A stretch of 64,000 nucleotides of DNA from Algoriphagus oliviformis (GTDB taxonomy: Bacteria; Bacteroidota; Bacteroidia; Cytophagales; Cyclobacteriaceae): assembly GCF_017254915.1 (NCBI RefSeq), contig NZ_JAFKCT010000001.1:434001-498000 (forward strand), in the 5' to 3' direction. Below, piece after piece: positions 1-8,705 of the stretch (positions within the stretch are counted from its first letter, which is position 1; every line of letters starts with the position of its first letter). Below the pieces are notes generated by a model. The model was not told where the DNA came from. It saw only the letters and a list, made by a program, of their open reading frames with translations, and ran no database searches. Made by a program: the position numbers and the translations under genes.

Positions 1-102
1 GTGGTATCTGGCCTGATTCTGCTTCCATATGCCCCTGGCCAATAGGAAGTAGGAGATAATATACAGTACGGCACCCAGCCAGCCCATTAGTTCGAATAGC
101 AT
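1..102 (-). CDS. Small membrane protein, N-terminal fragment
   Basis: An open frame on the minus strand starts with ATG at 102 and runs off the left edge, giving 34 residues. They begin MLFELMGWLGAVLYIISYFL and form one hydrophobic segment followed by a polar ARGIWKQNQARYH stretch. This resembles the first helix of CBU_0592-like or PQ-loop-like small membrane proteins, but the piece is too short to assign. It diverges from nth, leaving about 130 bases for both promoters. No function is proposed. Confidence 0.5.
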   Translation of the reverse strand, partial: MLFELMGWLGAVLYIISYFLLARGIWKQNQARYH

Positions 103-233
103 AGTTTTAGTGGTTTTTTTGCAGAGGACAGTCCTCTAGCTTGTGCTTAGCGGTAAATATAGTCGAGTTGGGAAACTTTTTGCCCCACAAGCCCTTTCTC
201 CTTAACTTTCCCTTCCAAATACCAACCCCACGC

Positions 234-905
234 ATGCTCAAAAAACAGCGCTTCGAGGCCTTTATTTCCCATTTTTCATCCGCTATGCCCGCCGCCGAGA
301 CGGAGCTGCACTACGAAAACCCTTTTCAACTCCTCGTCGCCGTGGTGCTCTCTGCCCAGTGTACCGACAAGCGGATCAACATGGTCACGCCGGCGCTTTT
401 TAGGGATTTCCCGACTCCGGAGCATTTGGCGGCCTCGCATTTCGACGAACTCTATCCCTACATCAAGTCGGTCTCCTACCCCAGCAACAAGACCAAGCAC
501 CTGTTGGGTTTGGGGAAAATGCTGGTGGAGGACTTTGCCAGCGAGATCCCCGACACGGTCAACGAGCTGATCAAGCTGCCCGGCGTGGGCCGCAAGACCG
601 CCAATGTCATCACTTCCGTAGTCTGGAATCAGCCCAATATGGCGGTGGATACCCACGTTTTTCGCGTTTCCAGGCGGCTCGGCCTCGTCCCGATGACTGC
701 CAAGACCCCGCTCGAAGTCGAAAAGCAGCTCGTCAAGCACATCCCCAAGCAGTATATCCACGTCGCCCACCACTGGCTGATCCTGCACGGACGCTACGTC
801 TGTCTGGCACGCCGGCCCAAGTGCGAGGAATGTACGATCACCCACTTCTGCAAGTACTTTGAGAAGAACCAAGGCAAGGCTATCCTAGACGAAAGCGAGC
901 TCTGA
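234..905 (+). CDS. nth: Endonuclease III (DNA glycosylase/AP lyase)
   Basis: This is a base-excision repair enzyme that removes oxidised pyrimidines and cleaves the abasic site. The 223-residue product has the helix-hairpin-helix LPGVGRKTANVI with the lysine nucleophile at K121 and the catalytic aspartate at D139 (AVDTHVFR). It also has the C-terminal 4Fe-4S loop C-X6-C-X2-C-X5-C at C190, C197, C200 and C206. These positions are one off from the E. coli K120/D138 numbering, which supports the ATG at 234; the frame stays open upstream to 141, but those residues do not resemble the family. Its TGA overlaps the ATG of asnB (TGATG), so a repair gene is translationally coupled to a polysaccharide gene. 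Confidence 0.95.
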   Translation: MLKKQRFEAFISHFSSAMPAAETELHYENPFQLLVAVVLSAQCTDKRINMVTPALFRDFPTPEHLAASHFDELYPYIKSVSYPSNKTKHLLGLGKMLVEDFASEIPDTVNELIKLPGVGRKTANVITSVVWNQPNMAVDTHVFRVSRRLGLVPMTAKTPLEVEKQLVKHIPKQYIHVAHHWLILHGRYVCLARRPKCEECTITHFCKYFEKNQGKAILDESEL

Positions 906-2680
906 TGTGCGGAATCCATCTGATTTGGGGTAAGGGAGCCAACCGAGCGGCGGTGCAGCGTCTCGTCGATGCATCCCATCATCGTGGCCCAGACCAGTCG
1001 GCCATCTATTCTCCCTGGACGGGACTGTGGATAGGGGTCAACAGGCTGGAAGTGTTGCATCCCGGTGTGGACGCCAGCCAGCCTTTTTGGGCTCCGGATG
1101 GCAAGAGCCTACTTATCTTCAATGGGGAGATCTACAATTTTGAGCGCCTGCGCAGCTTGCTTCGCAAAATGGGGGTGGAATTCAGTACCGGTTCCGACAC
1201 CGAAGTGCTGCTGCACTACCTCAGGCATTTTGGACAGGAAGGCTTGAAAAAGCTGGAAGGCATGTTTGCCCTCATCTATATCGATCTGATCGCCAAGTCT
1301 GTGCTGGTGGCCATGGACAGAAACGGGGAAAAACCGCTGTACTATGCACAGAGCCAGGATACGCTGATGATTTCCTCGGAGCTTCGCGGAATTGCGGGAC
1401 TTCATGACTTCACGCCAGACTGGGAGCAGGTAAAGCATTACTTTTACTTCAGGACGGTCCTGCCGGGAAAGAGCCTGTTCCGGGGCATCCGTGCTTGGAA
1501 ACCCGGCCGCCACAGCCTCATCTTCAGCCACCATACATTCCGATGGGACACCCTGCCCCTGCCAAAAGGCCCTGAGGGCATGCCTTCGCAGGCAGTCTTT
1601 CGGGATTTGCTGGAGGATGCGGTGCTCCGGCAGTTCAGGGCAGACGTGCCGGTAGGCATGCTGCTCAGCGGAGGTGCGGACAGCTCCCTGCTTTATTCAC
1701 TTTGGTACCAAAAAACAGGAACCCAGCTCCCCGCCTACACCATACAGCTGGAGCCGAAATACCGGGCAAAATACGCCGACGCAGACGCCGCCATCCGATT
1801 GACCAAGCAGGTTCCGGCAGACCACCGTCTGGTGTATGTGGACCAAGGCGTTTTTTTTGACAACTGGGAAGACTACCTGCGAAGCGTGGATCTCCCGATC
1901 GGCGATTCCGCAGGCTTCCTGACCTGGATGATCGGGAAAACGGCAAAAGCCGAAACCCGGGTCTTGATCTCCGGTGCGGGCGCAGACGAGCTTTGGGGAG
2001 GCTATCAGCGCCACGCAGCCTTTGGCAGGTACATGGAGCAGCAGGCCTTTTGGGGCAAGTGGGCGGGACTTCTAGGCAGATTCCCTTTTGGCAGGGCTTG
2101 GAAAAAATACATGGGCGGGATAGCCCCAGACCCCAACCAGACCTTTCTCAACTTTTCCGCCCTGCAAAATCCCCCGGCGGATATGCGGGCCGACTATTCT
2201 CGGATTTTCAACCCCAAACTGCCGGAGTACAAGCGCATGTTGGATTTTGACCGGCAGGTATATCTCGTGCAGGACGTGCTAAAAATCCACGACAACGCCC
2301 TTATGGCGCATGGTGTCGAGGGACGCTCGCCCTATCTGGATGCTTCCCTTCTCGGCCTGTGGCATAGGGTGGAGGATCCGGCCTTGCTGAGCGGCAAGCC
2401 CTGGATCAAGAATATGCTTCGGGAAAACGGCCTCGCCTGGGTGGCAGACCGCAGGAAATTCGGCTTTGGCTTGCCGCTGAAAGAGTGGCTGGCGGGGAAA
2501 AACACTTTTTCCACCCGGGTCTTTGATTCCCTTCGAAGTTTTGACCAAAGCCACGGGGATCATTTTTCACAGCTCATCAGGCAAACCCTGAAAAAACCCG
2601 AGCAGCAGGCCAAGACCAACTTTTTGGCTCTCTACAATCTGTTTCTTCTCGCAGAATGGGTGAAATTGCACCGTCTATGA
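905..2680 (+). CDS. asnB: Glutamine-dependent asparagine synthase-like amidotransferase
   Basis: The 591-residue protein has an N-terminal class II glutaminase domain (Cys2 exposed after Met1, then SHHRGPD, FNGEIYN, SDTEVLL and DRNGEKPLYY). A C-terminal synthetase domain follows, with the ATP-pyrophosphatase loop SGGADSS at 255-261 and GAGADELWGGY. In the family, glutamine-derived ammonia is transferred to an adenylated carboxylate. Within surface-polysaccharide loci such proteins usually amidate a uronic acid, not aspartate; that reading here is inferred from context. It overlaps nth by one base and the following glycosyltransferase by four (ATGA). The canonical DRFG reads DRNG, a minor variation. 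Confidence 0.88.
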   Translation: MCGIHLIWGKGANRAAVQRLVDASHHRGPDQSAIYSPWTGLWIGVNRLEVLHPGVDASQPFWAPDGKSLLIFNGEIYNFERLRSLLRKMGVEFSTGSDTEVLLHYLRHFGQEGLKKLEGMFALIYIDLIAKSVLVAMDRNGEKPLYYAQSQDTLMISSELRGIAGLHDFTPDWEQVKHYFYFRTVLPGKSLFRGIRAWKPGRHSLIFSHHTFRWDTLPLPKGPEGMPSQAVFRDLLEDAVLRQFRADVPVGMLLSGGADSSLLYSLWYQKTGTQLPAYTIQLEPKYRAKYADADAAIRLTKQVPADHRLVYVDQGVFFDNWEDYLRSVDLPIGDSAGFLTWMIGKTAKAETRVLISGAGADELWGGYQRHAAFGRYMEQQAFWGKWAGLLGRFPFGRAWKKYMGGIAPDPNQTFLNFSALQNPPADMRADYSRIFNPKLPEYKRMLDFDRQVYLVQDVLKIHDNALMAHGVEGRSPYLDASLLGLWHRVEDPALLSGKPWIKNMLRENGLAWVADRRKFGFGLPLKEWLAGKNTFSTRVFDSLRSFDQSHGDHFSQLIRQTLKKPEQQAKTNFLALYNLFLLAEWVKLHRL

Positions 2681-3897
2681 GGATAGTCTATGTGCATCAG
2701 TACTTTCGCACCCCCGAGCAGGGCGGGGCGGTCAGGTCCTACCATTTGGGCAGGGGCTTGGTGCAGGCCGGTATCCAGGTGGACCTGATCACGGCCCATG
2801 ACGGCAGGGGCTACGACCAGCGCTGGGTGGACGGGATTCGCGTGCACTACCTGCCCGTGCCCTACGAGCAGGATTTCGGGTTCGTAAGGCGGATTTTGGC
2901 TTTTTGGAGCTTTGTGGCCAAAGCAAAAAAACTGCTTCCTAAGCTTCGAAGGCCAGATTTGCTATACATCACCTCCACGCCGCTGACTACGGGATGGATT
3001 GGGCTTTGGGCAAAAAAAGAACTAGCTCTGCCCTACGTTTTCGAAGTGCGGGACCTCTGGCCAGAAGCGCCGATCCAAGTTGGAGCGATCCGAAATCCCA
3101 TGTTGAAAAAGTGGCTTTACGCGCTGGAAAGGAAGATCTATGACCAAGCCCTGAGCCTGGTCGCCCTTTCTCCCGGTATTGCAGCCCACTTGCAAAAGAC
3201 CAGCCCAGACCAATCCGTCGCACTGATTCCCAACTTTTCGGACTTGGAGACTTTCTTCCCAAAAGAGAGAAACCAAAAACTCGCCGACAGACTCGGGCTT
3301 AGCGCAGGCCTGACCATCGCCTACACGGGCGCTTTGGGGAAGGTGAATGCGGTGGAGGAGCTCCTGGACTTGGCGGAAATGGCGAAAAAGCAGGGAAAGA
3401 ACTGGAATTTCCTCATCATGGGAGCTGGCAGCCATGCCGAAAAGCTGAAAAAGTCCGTCGAGGAAAGACAGCTCAGAAACCTGCACTTTATCCCCTTTGG
3501 CCCCAAAGAACAAGTCAACGACGTGTTGGGTCTTGCCGATTTGGCTTGGATTTCCTTCGCCCATCTGCCGGTCTTGAAGACCAACAGCCCCAACAAGTTT
3601 TTTGACGCTTTGGCCGCCGGAAAGGCCATTTTGGTCAACCATAAGGGCTGGGTCTATGAGCTGGTGAAAACCCACGAACTGGGAATCTCCTGCCTACCCG
3701 GCAAGATGGAGAGGGCTTTTTCAAATCTGGAACAGCTGGAACAAAACCCAAGCAAATTCCGCCAAATGGCGCAAAACTCCAGGAAACTGGCCGAAACCTA
3801 TTTTTCAAAGGAGCTGGCGGTGAGTCGGCTTTTGGAGGTCATCGCCCCCGAATCCAGGCCTACTCCGGGCGGCGAGGCCGATATCCGGACTGCCTGA
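2677..3897 (+). CDS. GT4-family glycosyltransferase (WbuB-like)
   Basis: This cytosolic glycosyltransferase probably adds a sugar to a lipid-linked oligosaccharide. The 406 residues start MRIVYVHQYFRTPEQGGAVR, the typical opening of WbuB/GT4 enzymes with a Gly-rich donor-site loop. The C-terminal Rossmann half carries IAYTGALGKVNAVEELLDL and NSPNKFFDALAAGKAIL, which corresponds to the EX7E donor-binding region. The ATG at 2677 overlaps the asnB stop (ATGA); a start at 2656 in the same frame would add seven unlikely residues. The last 38 bases overlap the convergent gldB gene. Donor and acceptor cannot be read from the sequence. Confidence 0.85.
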   Translation: MRIVYVHQYFRTPEQGGAVRSYHLGRGLVQAGIQVDLITAHDGRGYDQRWVDGIRVHYLPVPYEQDFGFVRRILAFWSFVAKAKKLLPKLRRPDLLYITSTPLTTGWIGLWAKKELALPYVFEVRDLWPEAPIQVGAIRNPMLKKWLYALERKIYDQALSLVALSPGIAAHLQKTSPDQSVALIPNFSDLETFFPKERNQKLADRLGLSAGLTIAYTGALGKVNAVEELLDLAEMAKKQGKNWNFLIMGAGSHAEKLKKSVEERQLRNLHFIPFGPKEQVNDVLGLADLAWISFAHLPVLKTNSPNKFFDALAAGKAILVNHKGWVYELVKTHELGISCLPGKMERAFSNLEQLEQNPSKFRQMAQNSRKLAETYFSKELAVSRLLEVIAPESRPTPGGEADIRTA

Positions 3898-4864
3898 AGA
3901 TGGTCTCGGCATCAGACTCCTTCATCAGCTCGGGTAGCGTCACGGCACGATTGACTTGATAATCGTCCACGATGTTCCAGCCCAGCCATCTTCCGAGCCT
4001 TCCGGGTGCCTTGGTGGAGATCGCATCTGTAAAGGGCGCCTCGCCGATGTACTTGCGGATCTCGAATGGATTCGTCTCGTAGAGCAGCTCGTTTTCCACG
4101 AAGTGCGACCAGATAAACTCCTCGTTGTCATAGCACTCGGCGATCTCAGCAGGGCTGTAGCCGATGATGTATTGGTCAGAGGTGCAGGGCAGGATGGCCT
4201 TCACAAAGTGGTAGGCCTTGCCATAGTAGATCATCTCGGACAGGAGCGTGTTGTCCTTCGGGTTTACCGTATTGAATTGGGAAGAGATCGCCAGCACGAT
4301 CATCGGGACGAGGTAGGGTTTCTCATAGCGCTCTGCCATGTAACGGGCGATATCCGGCTGGAAGGCATGGTCGGCTGGAAGAAAATAGTCCAAGCCAATG
4401 ACGATCATCTCCTCGGTGACGACGAGGTCAGAATTGAGACCGGAGACAAAGGTGTAGACCTTCGGAACTTTAAACTCAGGGAAAAAATGCTTGATGTATT
4501 TGAAGGCGTTTTCGAGATCTTTTTCTATGTCCGAAATGTCAGGATATTCCACCTTGACCGAGTCATAGAGCACACGCATCGCCGAGTCCTGGTGAATGGC
4601 CAGCAGGCTGGAGGCCAGGGAATCGGCAGAGGGATAGGTGTTTTTCTCCAGATAGACTTCTGCGAAATCCGGGTATTTTTCCAAGAGAAAGCCGAAATCT
4701 TCGGTGGTCTTGGCTGCGAAAAACTCGTCCTCCAGCCGGGTGATGCCAAAGTCCAAATCCTGGGCCAAGATCTCAGGATCGAGCTCGCAGGTCTCGTCCT
4801 TTTTGCCGCAGGCAAAAGCAAAGAGCAACACGGGAATCAAAAAAGCTAGTGGTCGAAGCCTCAT
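3860..4864 (-). CDS. gldB: Gliding motility lipoprotein GldB
   Basis: This predicted lipoprotein has 334 residues. A signal peptide ends in AFACGKK with lipobox Cys19. Family-like features, recalled from Flavobacterium GldB, include ITRLEDEFF near the N-terminus, VIGLDYFLPADHAF, the block GYSPAEIAECYDNEEFIWSH and GRLGRWLGWNIV near the C-terminus. GldB is an inner-membrane/periplasmic lipoprotein needed for Flavobacterium gliding; its biochemical role is not settled. The frame is open further upstream, but the ATG at 4864 gives the lipoprotein signal. The gene is opposite to the flanking polysaccharide genes and overlaps the upstream glycosyltransferase tail to tail by 38 bp. Confidence 0.85.
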   Translation of the reverse strand: MRLRPLAFLIPVLLFAFACGKKDETCELDPEILAQDLDFGITRLEDEFFAAKTTEDFGFLLEKYPDFAEVYLEKNTYPSADSLASSLLAIHQDSAMRVLYDSVKVEYPDISDIEKDLENAFKYIKHFFPEFKVPKVYTFVSGLNSDLVVTEEMIVIGLDYFLPADHAFQPDIARYMAERYEKPYLVPMIVLAISSQFNTVNPKDNTLLSEMIYYGKAYHFVKAILPCTSDQYIIGYSPAEIAECYDNEEFIWSHFVENELLYETNPFEIRKYIGEAPFTDAISTKAPGRLGRWLGWNIVDDYQVNRAVTLPELMKESDAETIFRQSGYRPRRPE

Positions 4865-4993
4865 GGGTTCAGGGTTTGGGCTCAAAAGTAAGGAAAAAGG
4901 AAGGATGTGGGAAGTCAGGAGGCAGGGAAGGGTCAAAGTCCCGATGTCGAAAGAAATCACACTATCCAACCACATAATCTGTATTTTCCCCCC

Positions 4994-5998
4994 GTGAAAA
5001 ACCAATGGATCACCGGATGGGCTTTTTTGCGGCAATTGACTTTGGCGAAAGTGGTCAACTATGCGCTTTTGCGAAGTTCCTTTCACCTCAGCCAAATCCT
5101 CGCTCGTCCCCTCATGTGGGGTCGGCCCACCACCCTGAGCATCGAGCCCACGACCAGCTGCAATCTGCGCTGTCCGGAGTGCCCATCCGGACTTCGCTCC
5201 TTCACCCGGCCTACAGGCATGCTTCAGGACAGGCTTTTCGAGCAGGTGATCGACCAGGTCAAAGGCCACCTGACCTGGCTCCATCTGTATTTCCAGGGCG
5301 AGCCTTTTCTCAACCCACGCTTCCTGGACATGGTCAGCTACGCCGACCGCCGGGGCATCTTCACCTCTACTTCTACGAATGCTCACTTTCTAGGAGAAAA
5401 ACAGGTAAAAGGCATCCTCGCCAGCGGCCTGAAGCAGCTCATCGTCTCGATGGACGGCATCACCCAAGAGGTCTATGAAAGCTATCGCGTCGGGGGAAAG
5501 CTGGCCAAAGTGCAGGAGGGACTCCAGCTCTTGGTGGCGGAGCGAAAAAAGTCTCGTCAGCATTTCCCGAGGATCGTCCTACAATTCCTGGTCACCGGGC
5601 AAAACGAACAGCAAGTTCCCGCGCTGAAAACCTGGGCCAAAGAAGTCGGCGTGGACGAGCTCCAGCTCAAGACCACCCAGATCTACGACTATGAAAACGG
5701 CTCGGAGCTGATCCCTTCGGATCTGGCTTTTTCCCGCTACATCCCGGCTGGAGAGGGAAAGTGGAAGTTGAAAAAAAAGCCCGAAAACAAGTGCTGGCGC
5801 ATGTGGCAGGGGGCCGTGGTGACTTGGGACGGCAAGGTCGTCCCCTGTTGCTTTGACAAAGACGCCAGCCATGTGATGGGCGAGCTGAAGCAAAGCAGTA
5901 TGGATTCCATCTGGAAATCAGACGTTTATTTCGCTTTTCGAAAGCAGCTGCTGGGTGACCGAAGCGAGATTGAGATCTGTAGGAACTGCAGTGAATAG
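4994..5998 (+). CDS. Radical SAM/SPASM domain enzyme
   Basis: This predicted iron-sulfur enzyme generates a 5'-deoxyadenosyl radical. From a GTG start at 4994 the product has 334 residues. The radical SAM motif C-X3-C-X2-C lies at C56, C60 and C63 (CNLRCPEC), followed by a glycine motif (YFQGEPF) and LIVSMDGITQEVYESYR. The C-terminus has a reduced SPASM-type cysteine set (CWRM, then GKVVPCCFD, then ICRNC), enough for one auxiliary cluster. An upstream in-frame ATG at 4907 would add 29 residues that do not look like coding sequence. It lies between gldB and the export genes. No precursor peptide is visible, so a sugar or protein substrate is equally possible. Confidence 0.85.
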   Translation: MKNQWITGWAFLRQLTLAKVVNYALLRSSFHLSQILARPLMWGRPTTLSIEPTTSCNLRCPECPSGLRSFTRPTGMLQDRLFEQVIDQVKGHLTWLHLYFQGEPFLNPRFLDMVSYADRRGIFTSTSTNAHFLGEKQVKGILASGLKQLIVSMDGITQEVYESYRVGGKLAKVQEGLQLLVAERKKSRQHFPRIVLQFLVTGQNEQQVPALKTWAKEVGVDELQLKTTQIYDYENGSELIPSDLAFSRYIPAGEGKWKLKKKPENKCWRMWQGAVVTWDGKVVPCCFDKDASHVMGELKQSSMDSIWKSDVYFAFRKQLLGDRSEIEICRNCSE

Positions 5999-6036
5999 CT
6001 GGTCGGCTAACCGAGGCAAAGCCTAGATTTTGGAGC

Positions 6037-6044
6037 TATATTTG
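6037..6044 (+). promoter_or_regulatory. -7-like element upstream of the exporter gene
   Basis: TATATTTG matches TAnnTTTG and lies 73 bases before the ATG at 6117, between the radical SAM gene and the SLBB exporter gene. It could provide an internal promoter for the main polysaccharide operon. No convincing -33 TTG is present. Confidence 0.35.
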
Positions 6045-6116
6045 GTAGAATTAAGAAATTCACGGATTTTTAACTCCCAAATTGCCCGATATTCACCCGG
6101 AACAGTCTTTTATAAC

Positions 6117-8705
6117 ATGATTTTATACTCAAGAATCTGGTATTTTTTTGCCTTGGTGATCTTGCTGATCGCCTCAGTTCCCCAGACGATCGCCCAGCAA
6201 AACACCGACCTGACGACCATCAAAGTGGACGAGCTCTCCGATGAGCAGGTCTCCGAGCTCGTGAAGCGTGCCAATGAGGCGGGTTTGGGCGTCGACGACT
6301 TTCTCCAGATGGCCCAGCTCCGTGGCATGCCTTCCTCCGAGGTCGAAAAGCTCCGAAACCGCATCGAGGACTTGGATATGGGCGGCTCGGCCAAGCGCAG
6401 CACCAACGCGTCCCGTAGAGATCCCCGGCAGCAGCTCGACATCAACGAAATCACCCGAGGCATCTACCAGCCCCAAGCCGAAATCCTTCCAGGCGACGGA
6501 GCGGGAGAGATCTTTGGTACTTCCTTGTTTTACCAAAAAAACCGCCGCCTCAGCTTTGAGCCGAGTCTCAACCAAGCCACTCCCAAAGGCTACATTCTCG
6601 GCCCGGGTGATGTGGTGTTTGTGGATATCTATGGGCAGTCGGAGCAGTACTACGAGGCCACGGTCAACCCGGACGGCTTTATCCTCTTGGACAACATCGG
6701 CCCGATCTCGGTGTCCGGCAAAAGCATAGAAGCCGCTACCGACATCATCAAAAACCGCGTGGGCAGGTTTTATCCTGGGCTTTCGGGCAGCAATCCCAGT
6801 ACCTTTCTCCAGGTGACTTTGGGAAATGTGCGCACCATCAAAGTCCACATCCTCGGGGAAGTGAGACTGCCGGGCACGTTTACGCTCAGCGCCTTTTCCA
6901 CGGTTTTCAACGCGCTCTATGCCGCCGGAGGTCCCAGCGAAAACGGGACGATGCGGGCGATCAAGTTGGTGCGGGACAAAAAGACCATCGCGGAAATCGA
7001 CCTCTACGACCTCTTGGTCAAAGGCACGGCAAATCTCGACCTGCAGCTTCAGGACCAGGATGTGGTGTTGGTCTCGCCTTTCCTTTCCAGGGTGAAAGTC
7101 AAAGGAGAGGTGAAGCGCCCTATGACGTTTGAGATCGGAAAAGACGACACTTTCGAAGACCTGCTGGGCTACGCGGGGGGATTTACCGATCTGGCTTTTC
7201 AGGACCGCATCGCCATCTCCCGCATCACCGGCAACCAGCGCTCGGTGTCGGATGTGTACCAAAACCAATTCGGCATGTTTATCCTCAAAGGCGGGGATGA
7301 GATCACCGTCAGCCGTATCCTTGATCGCTACAGCAACCGCGTGCAGATCAAGGGAGCCGTGTACCGCCAGGGTGTTTTTGCGCTCAGCGAGGGACTGACA
7401 CTTTCCCAGCTGGTCAAAAACGCCGAGGGACTACGAGGCGATGCCTATACCGAGCGGGCCAGCATCCTGCGTACCAAAGCCGACCTCAGCACCGAGATGA
7501 TCGAGGTCAACCTTCGGGACGTCCTCGCCGGTACCGCGCCCGACATCGTGCTCAAGCGCGAGGACGTCGTGCGCATCTCCAGCATCTACGACATCCAAAA
7601 CGAGCGCTACGTCCAGATCCTCGGGGAGGTGAAAAAGCCGGGGACTTACCCCTACTCGGAATCCATGAAGATCGAGGAGCTGATCATCTTGGCGGGCGGC
7701 TTTCAGGAGTCGGCCAACCCCCAGGACATAGAAATTGCCAGAAGGTTGGAGGATTCAGATCTGGGGACGCTTTCGGATATCATCCCTAGCCAGGTCAATG
7801 CTGACCTCTCGATCAGCGCCGGATCGCCTTCCCTCCAGCCTTTTGATCAGGTGATCGTGCGGAAAAGGGCCAATTTCACCATGCAGCGTCTCGTGGCAGT
7901 GGAAGGCCAGGTGAATGCCCCTGGGATCTTTGCCATCCAAAACAGTGTGGAGCGCATCTCCGACTTGGTGAAAAGAGCAGGCGGACTCAACCAGTTTGCC
8001 TATGCAAAGGGGGCGACCTTGATCCGCCGAACGGAGTTTTTCAATACCGAGTCTGAGCAGATCCGCCGACAGCGCAACCTGGAGGGCCTGAAAATGCGCC
8101 TGATGGAGGATCCCAACAATTCCGAAGCCCAAGAAGAGCTGCTGCAGCGACTGTTCAGGGATCTTCCAAGGGAGAAAGTAAACCCGGTCGATACCCTTTT
8201 GGCCAATGCGAAGAAAGAATCGCTGGACCAGATCGCCGCCGGTACGCCAGGAGTCGCCGTGAAGCTCAAGGAAGCCGAAGCGGTCGCAATAGACTTGGCC
8301 AAGATCATCCAGAATCCCGGGTCGGACGAGGATTTGATTTTGGAAGAGGGCGACATCCTCTCCGTACCCAAGCTGCTGCAGACCGTGAGGATGCGCGGGG
8401 ACGTGGTCTATCCGACTACCCTGCGCTACGAAGGCGGCCGCAGCCTGAAGCACTACATCAACGGTGCCGGAGGATTTGAGCGCCGGGCCAACAGAAAGCA
8501 AACCTACGTGGTCTATGCAAATGGTGCCGTCAAACGCACCAAGGGACTTTTTGGCATCAAAAACTTCCCTCCTGTAGAGCCGGGAGCCGAAGTTATCGTA
8601 CCGACCAAAGGTCCTAAAGTTCCCCTGAGACTCGGGGAAATCGTGGGCATCACCACCGGCTTGGCCACTTTGGCTTTGGTCATTTCACAAATCAACTGGG
8701 AGTAA
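6117..8705 (+). CDS. SLBB-type polysaccharide export outer-membrane protein
   Basis: This is the predicted outer-membrane exit channel for the polysaccharide (Wza-like). The ATG at 6117 gives 862 residues with a signal peptide (MILYSRIWYFFALVILLIAS, cleaved near TIAQQ). A charged region of about 130 residues follows, then a Poly_export domain near 157-235 (GYILGPGDVVFVDIYG). SLBB modules begin near 242, 327, 409, 500, 593 and 758, each opening with a VxxxGxV-P-like strand. A C-terminal hydrophobic helix (IVGITTGLATLALVISQINW) matches the place where Wza spans the outer membrane. It is much longer than E. coli Wza (about 380 residues) because of the six SLBB repeats. Its TAA overlaps the next ATG (TAATG). 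Confidence 0.9.
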   Translation: MILYSRIWYFFALVILLIASVPQTIAQQNTDLTTIKVDELSDEQVSELVKRANEAGLGVDDFLQMAQLRGMPSSEVEKLRNRIEDLDMGGSAKRSTNASRRDPRQQLDINEITRGIYQPQAEILPGDGAGEIFGTSLFYQKNRRLSFEPSLNQATPKGYILGPGDVVFVDIYGQSEQYYEATVNPDGFILLDNIGPISVSGKSIEAATDIIKNRVGRFYPGLSGSNPSTFLQVTLGNVRTIKVHILGEVRLPGTFTLSAFSTVFNALYAAGGPSENGTMRAIKLVRDKKTIAEIDLYDLLVKGTANLDLQLQDQDVVLVSPFLSRVKVKGEVKRPMTFEIGKDDTFEDLLGYAGGFTDLAFQDRIAISRITGNQRSVSDVYQNQFGMFILKGGDEITVSRILDRYSNRVQIKGAVYRQGVFALSEGLTLSQLVKNAEGLRGDAYTERASILRTKADLSTEMIEVNLRDVLAGTAPDIVLKREDVVRISSIYDIQNERYVQILGEVKKPGTYPYSESMKIEELIILAGGFQESANPQDIEIARRLEDSDLGTLSDIIPSQVNADLSISAGSPSLQPFDQVIVRKRANFTMQRLVAVEGQVNAPGIFAIQNSVERISDLVKRAGGLNQFAYAKGATLIRRTEFFNTESEQIRRQRNLEGLKMRLMEDPNNSEAQEELLQRLFRDLPREKVNPVDTLLANAKKESLDQIAAGTPGVAVKLKEAEAVAIDLAKIIQNPGSDEDLILEEGDILSVPKLLQTVRMRGDVVYPTTLRYEGGRSLKHYINGAGGFERRANRKQTYVVYANGAVKRTKGLFGIKNFPPVEPGAEVIVPTKGPKVPLRLGEIVGITTGLATLALVISQINWE

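Noticed and set aside
276..872. Long open frame antisense to nth (198 codons)
   Set aside because: It is antisense to a gene with intact catalytic motifs, shows no recognisable domain, and reflects codon bias of the real gene.
905..2680. Plain asparagine synthetase for amino-acid supply
   Set aside because: It is not excluded, but coupling to glycosyltransferase genes makes glycan amidation the better reading, so no pure biosynthetic role was asserted.
3956..4849. 297-codon open frame antisense to gldB
   Set aside because: GldB has a lipoprotein signal and family blocks, while the antisense frame has none.
4994..5998. Anaerobic sulfatase-maturating enzyme serving the sulfatase at 49433
   Set aside because: The SPASM cysteine set is shorter than in those enzymes, and the genes are 44 kb apart in different loci.
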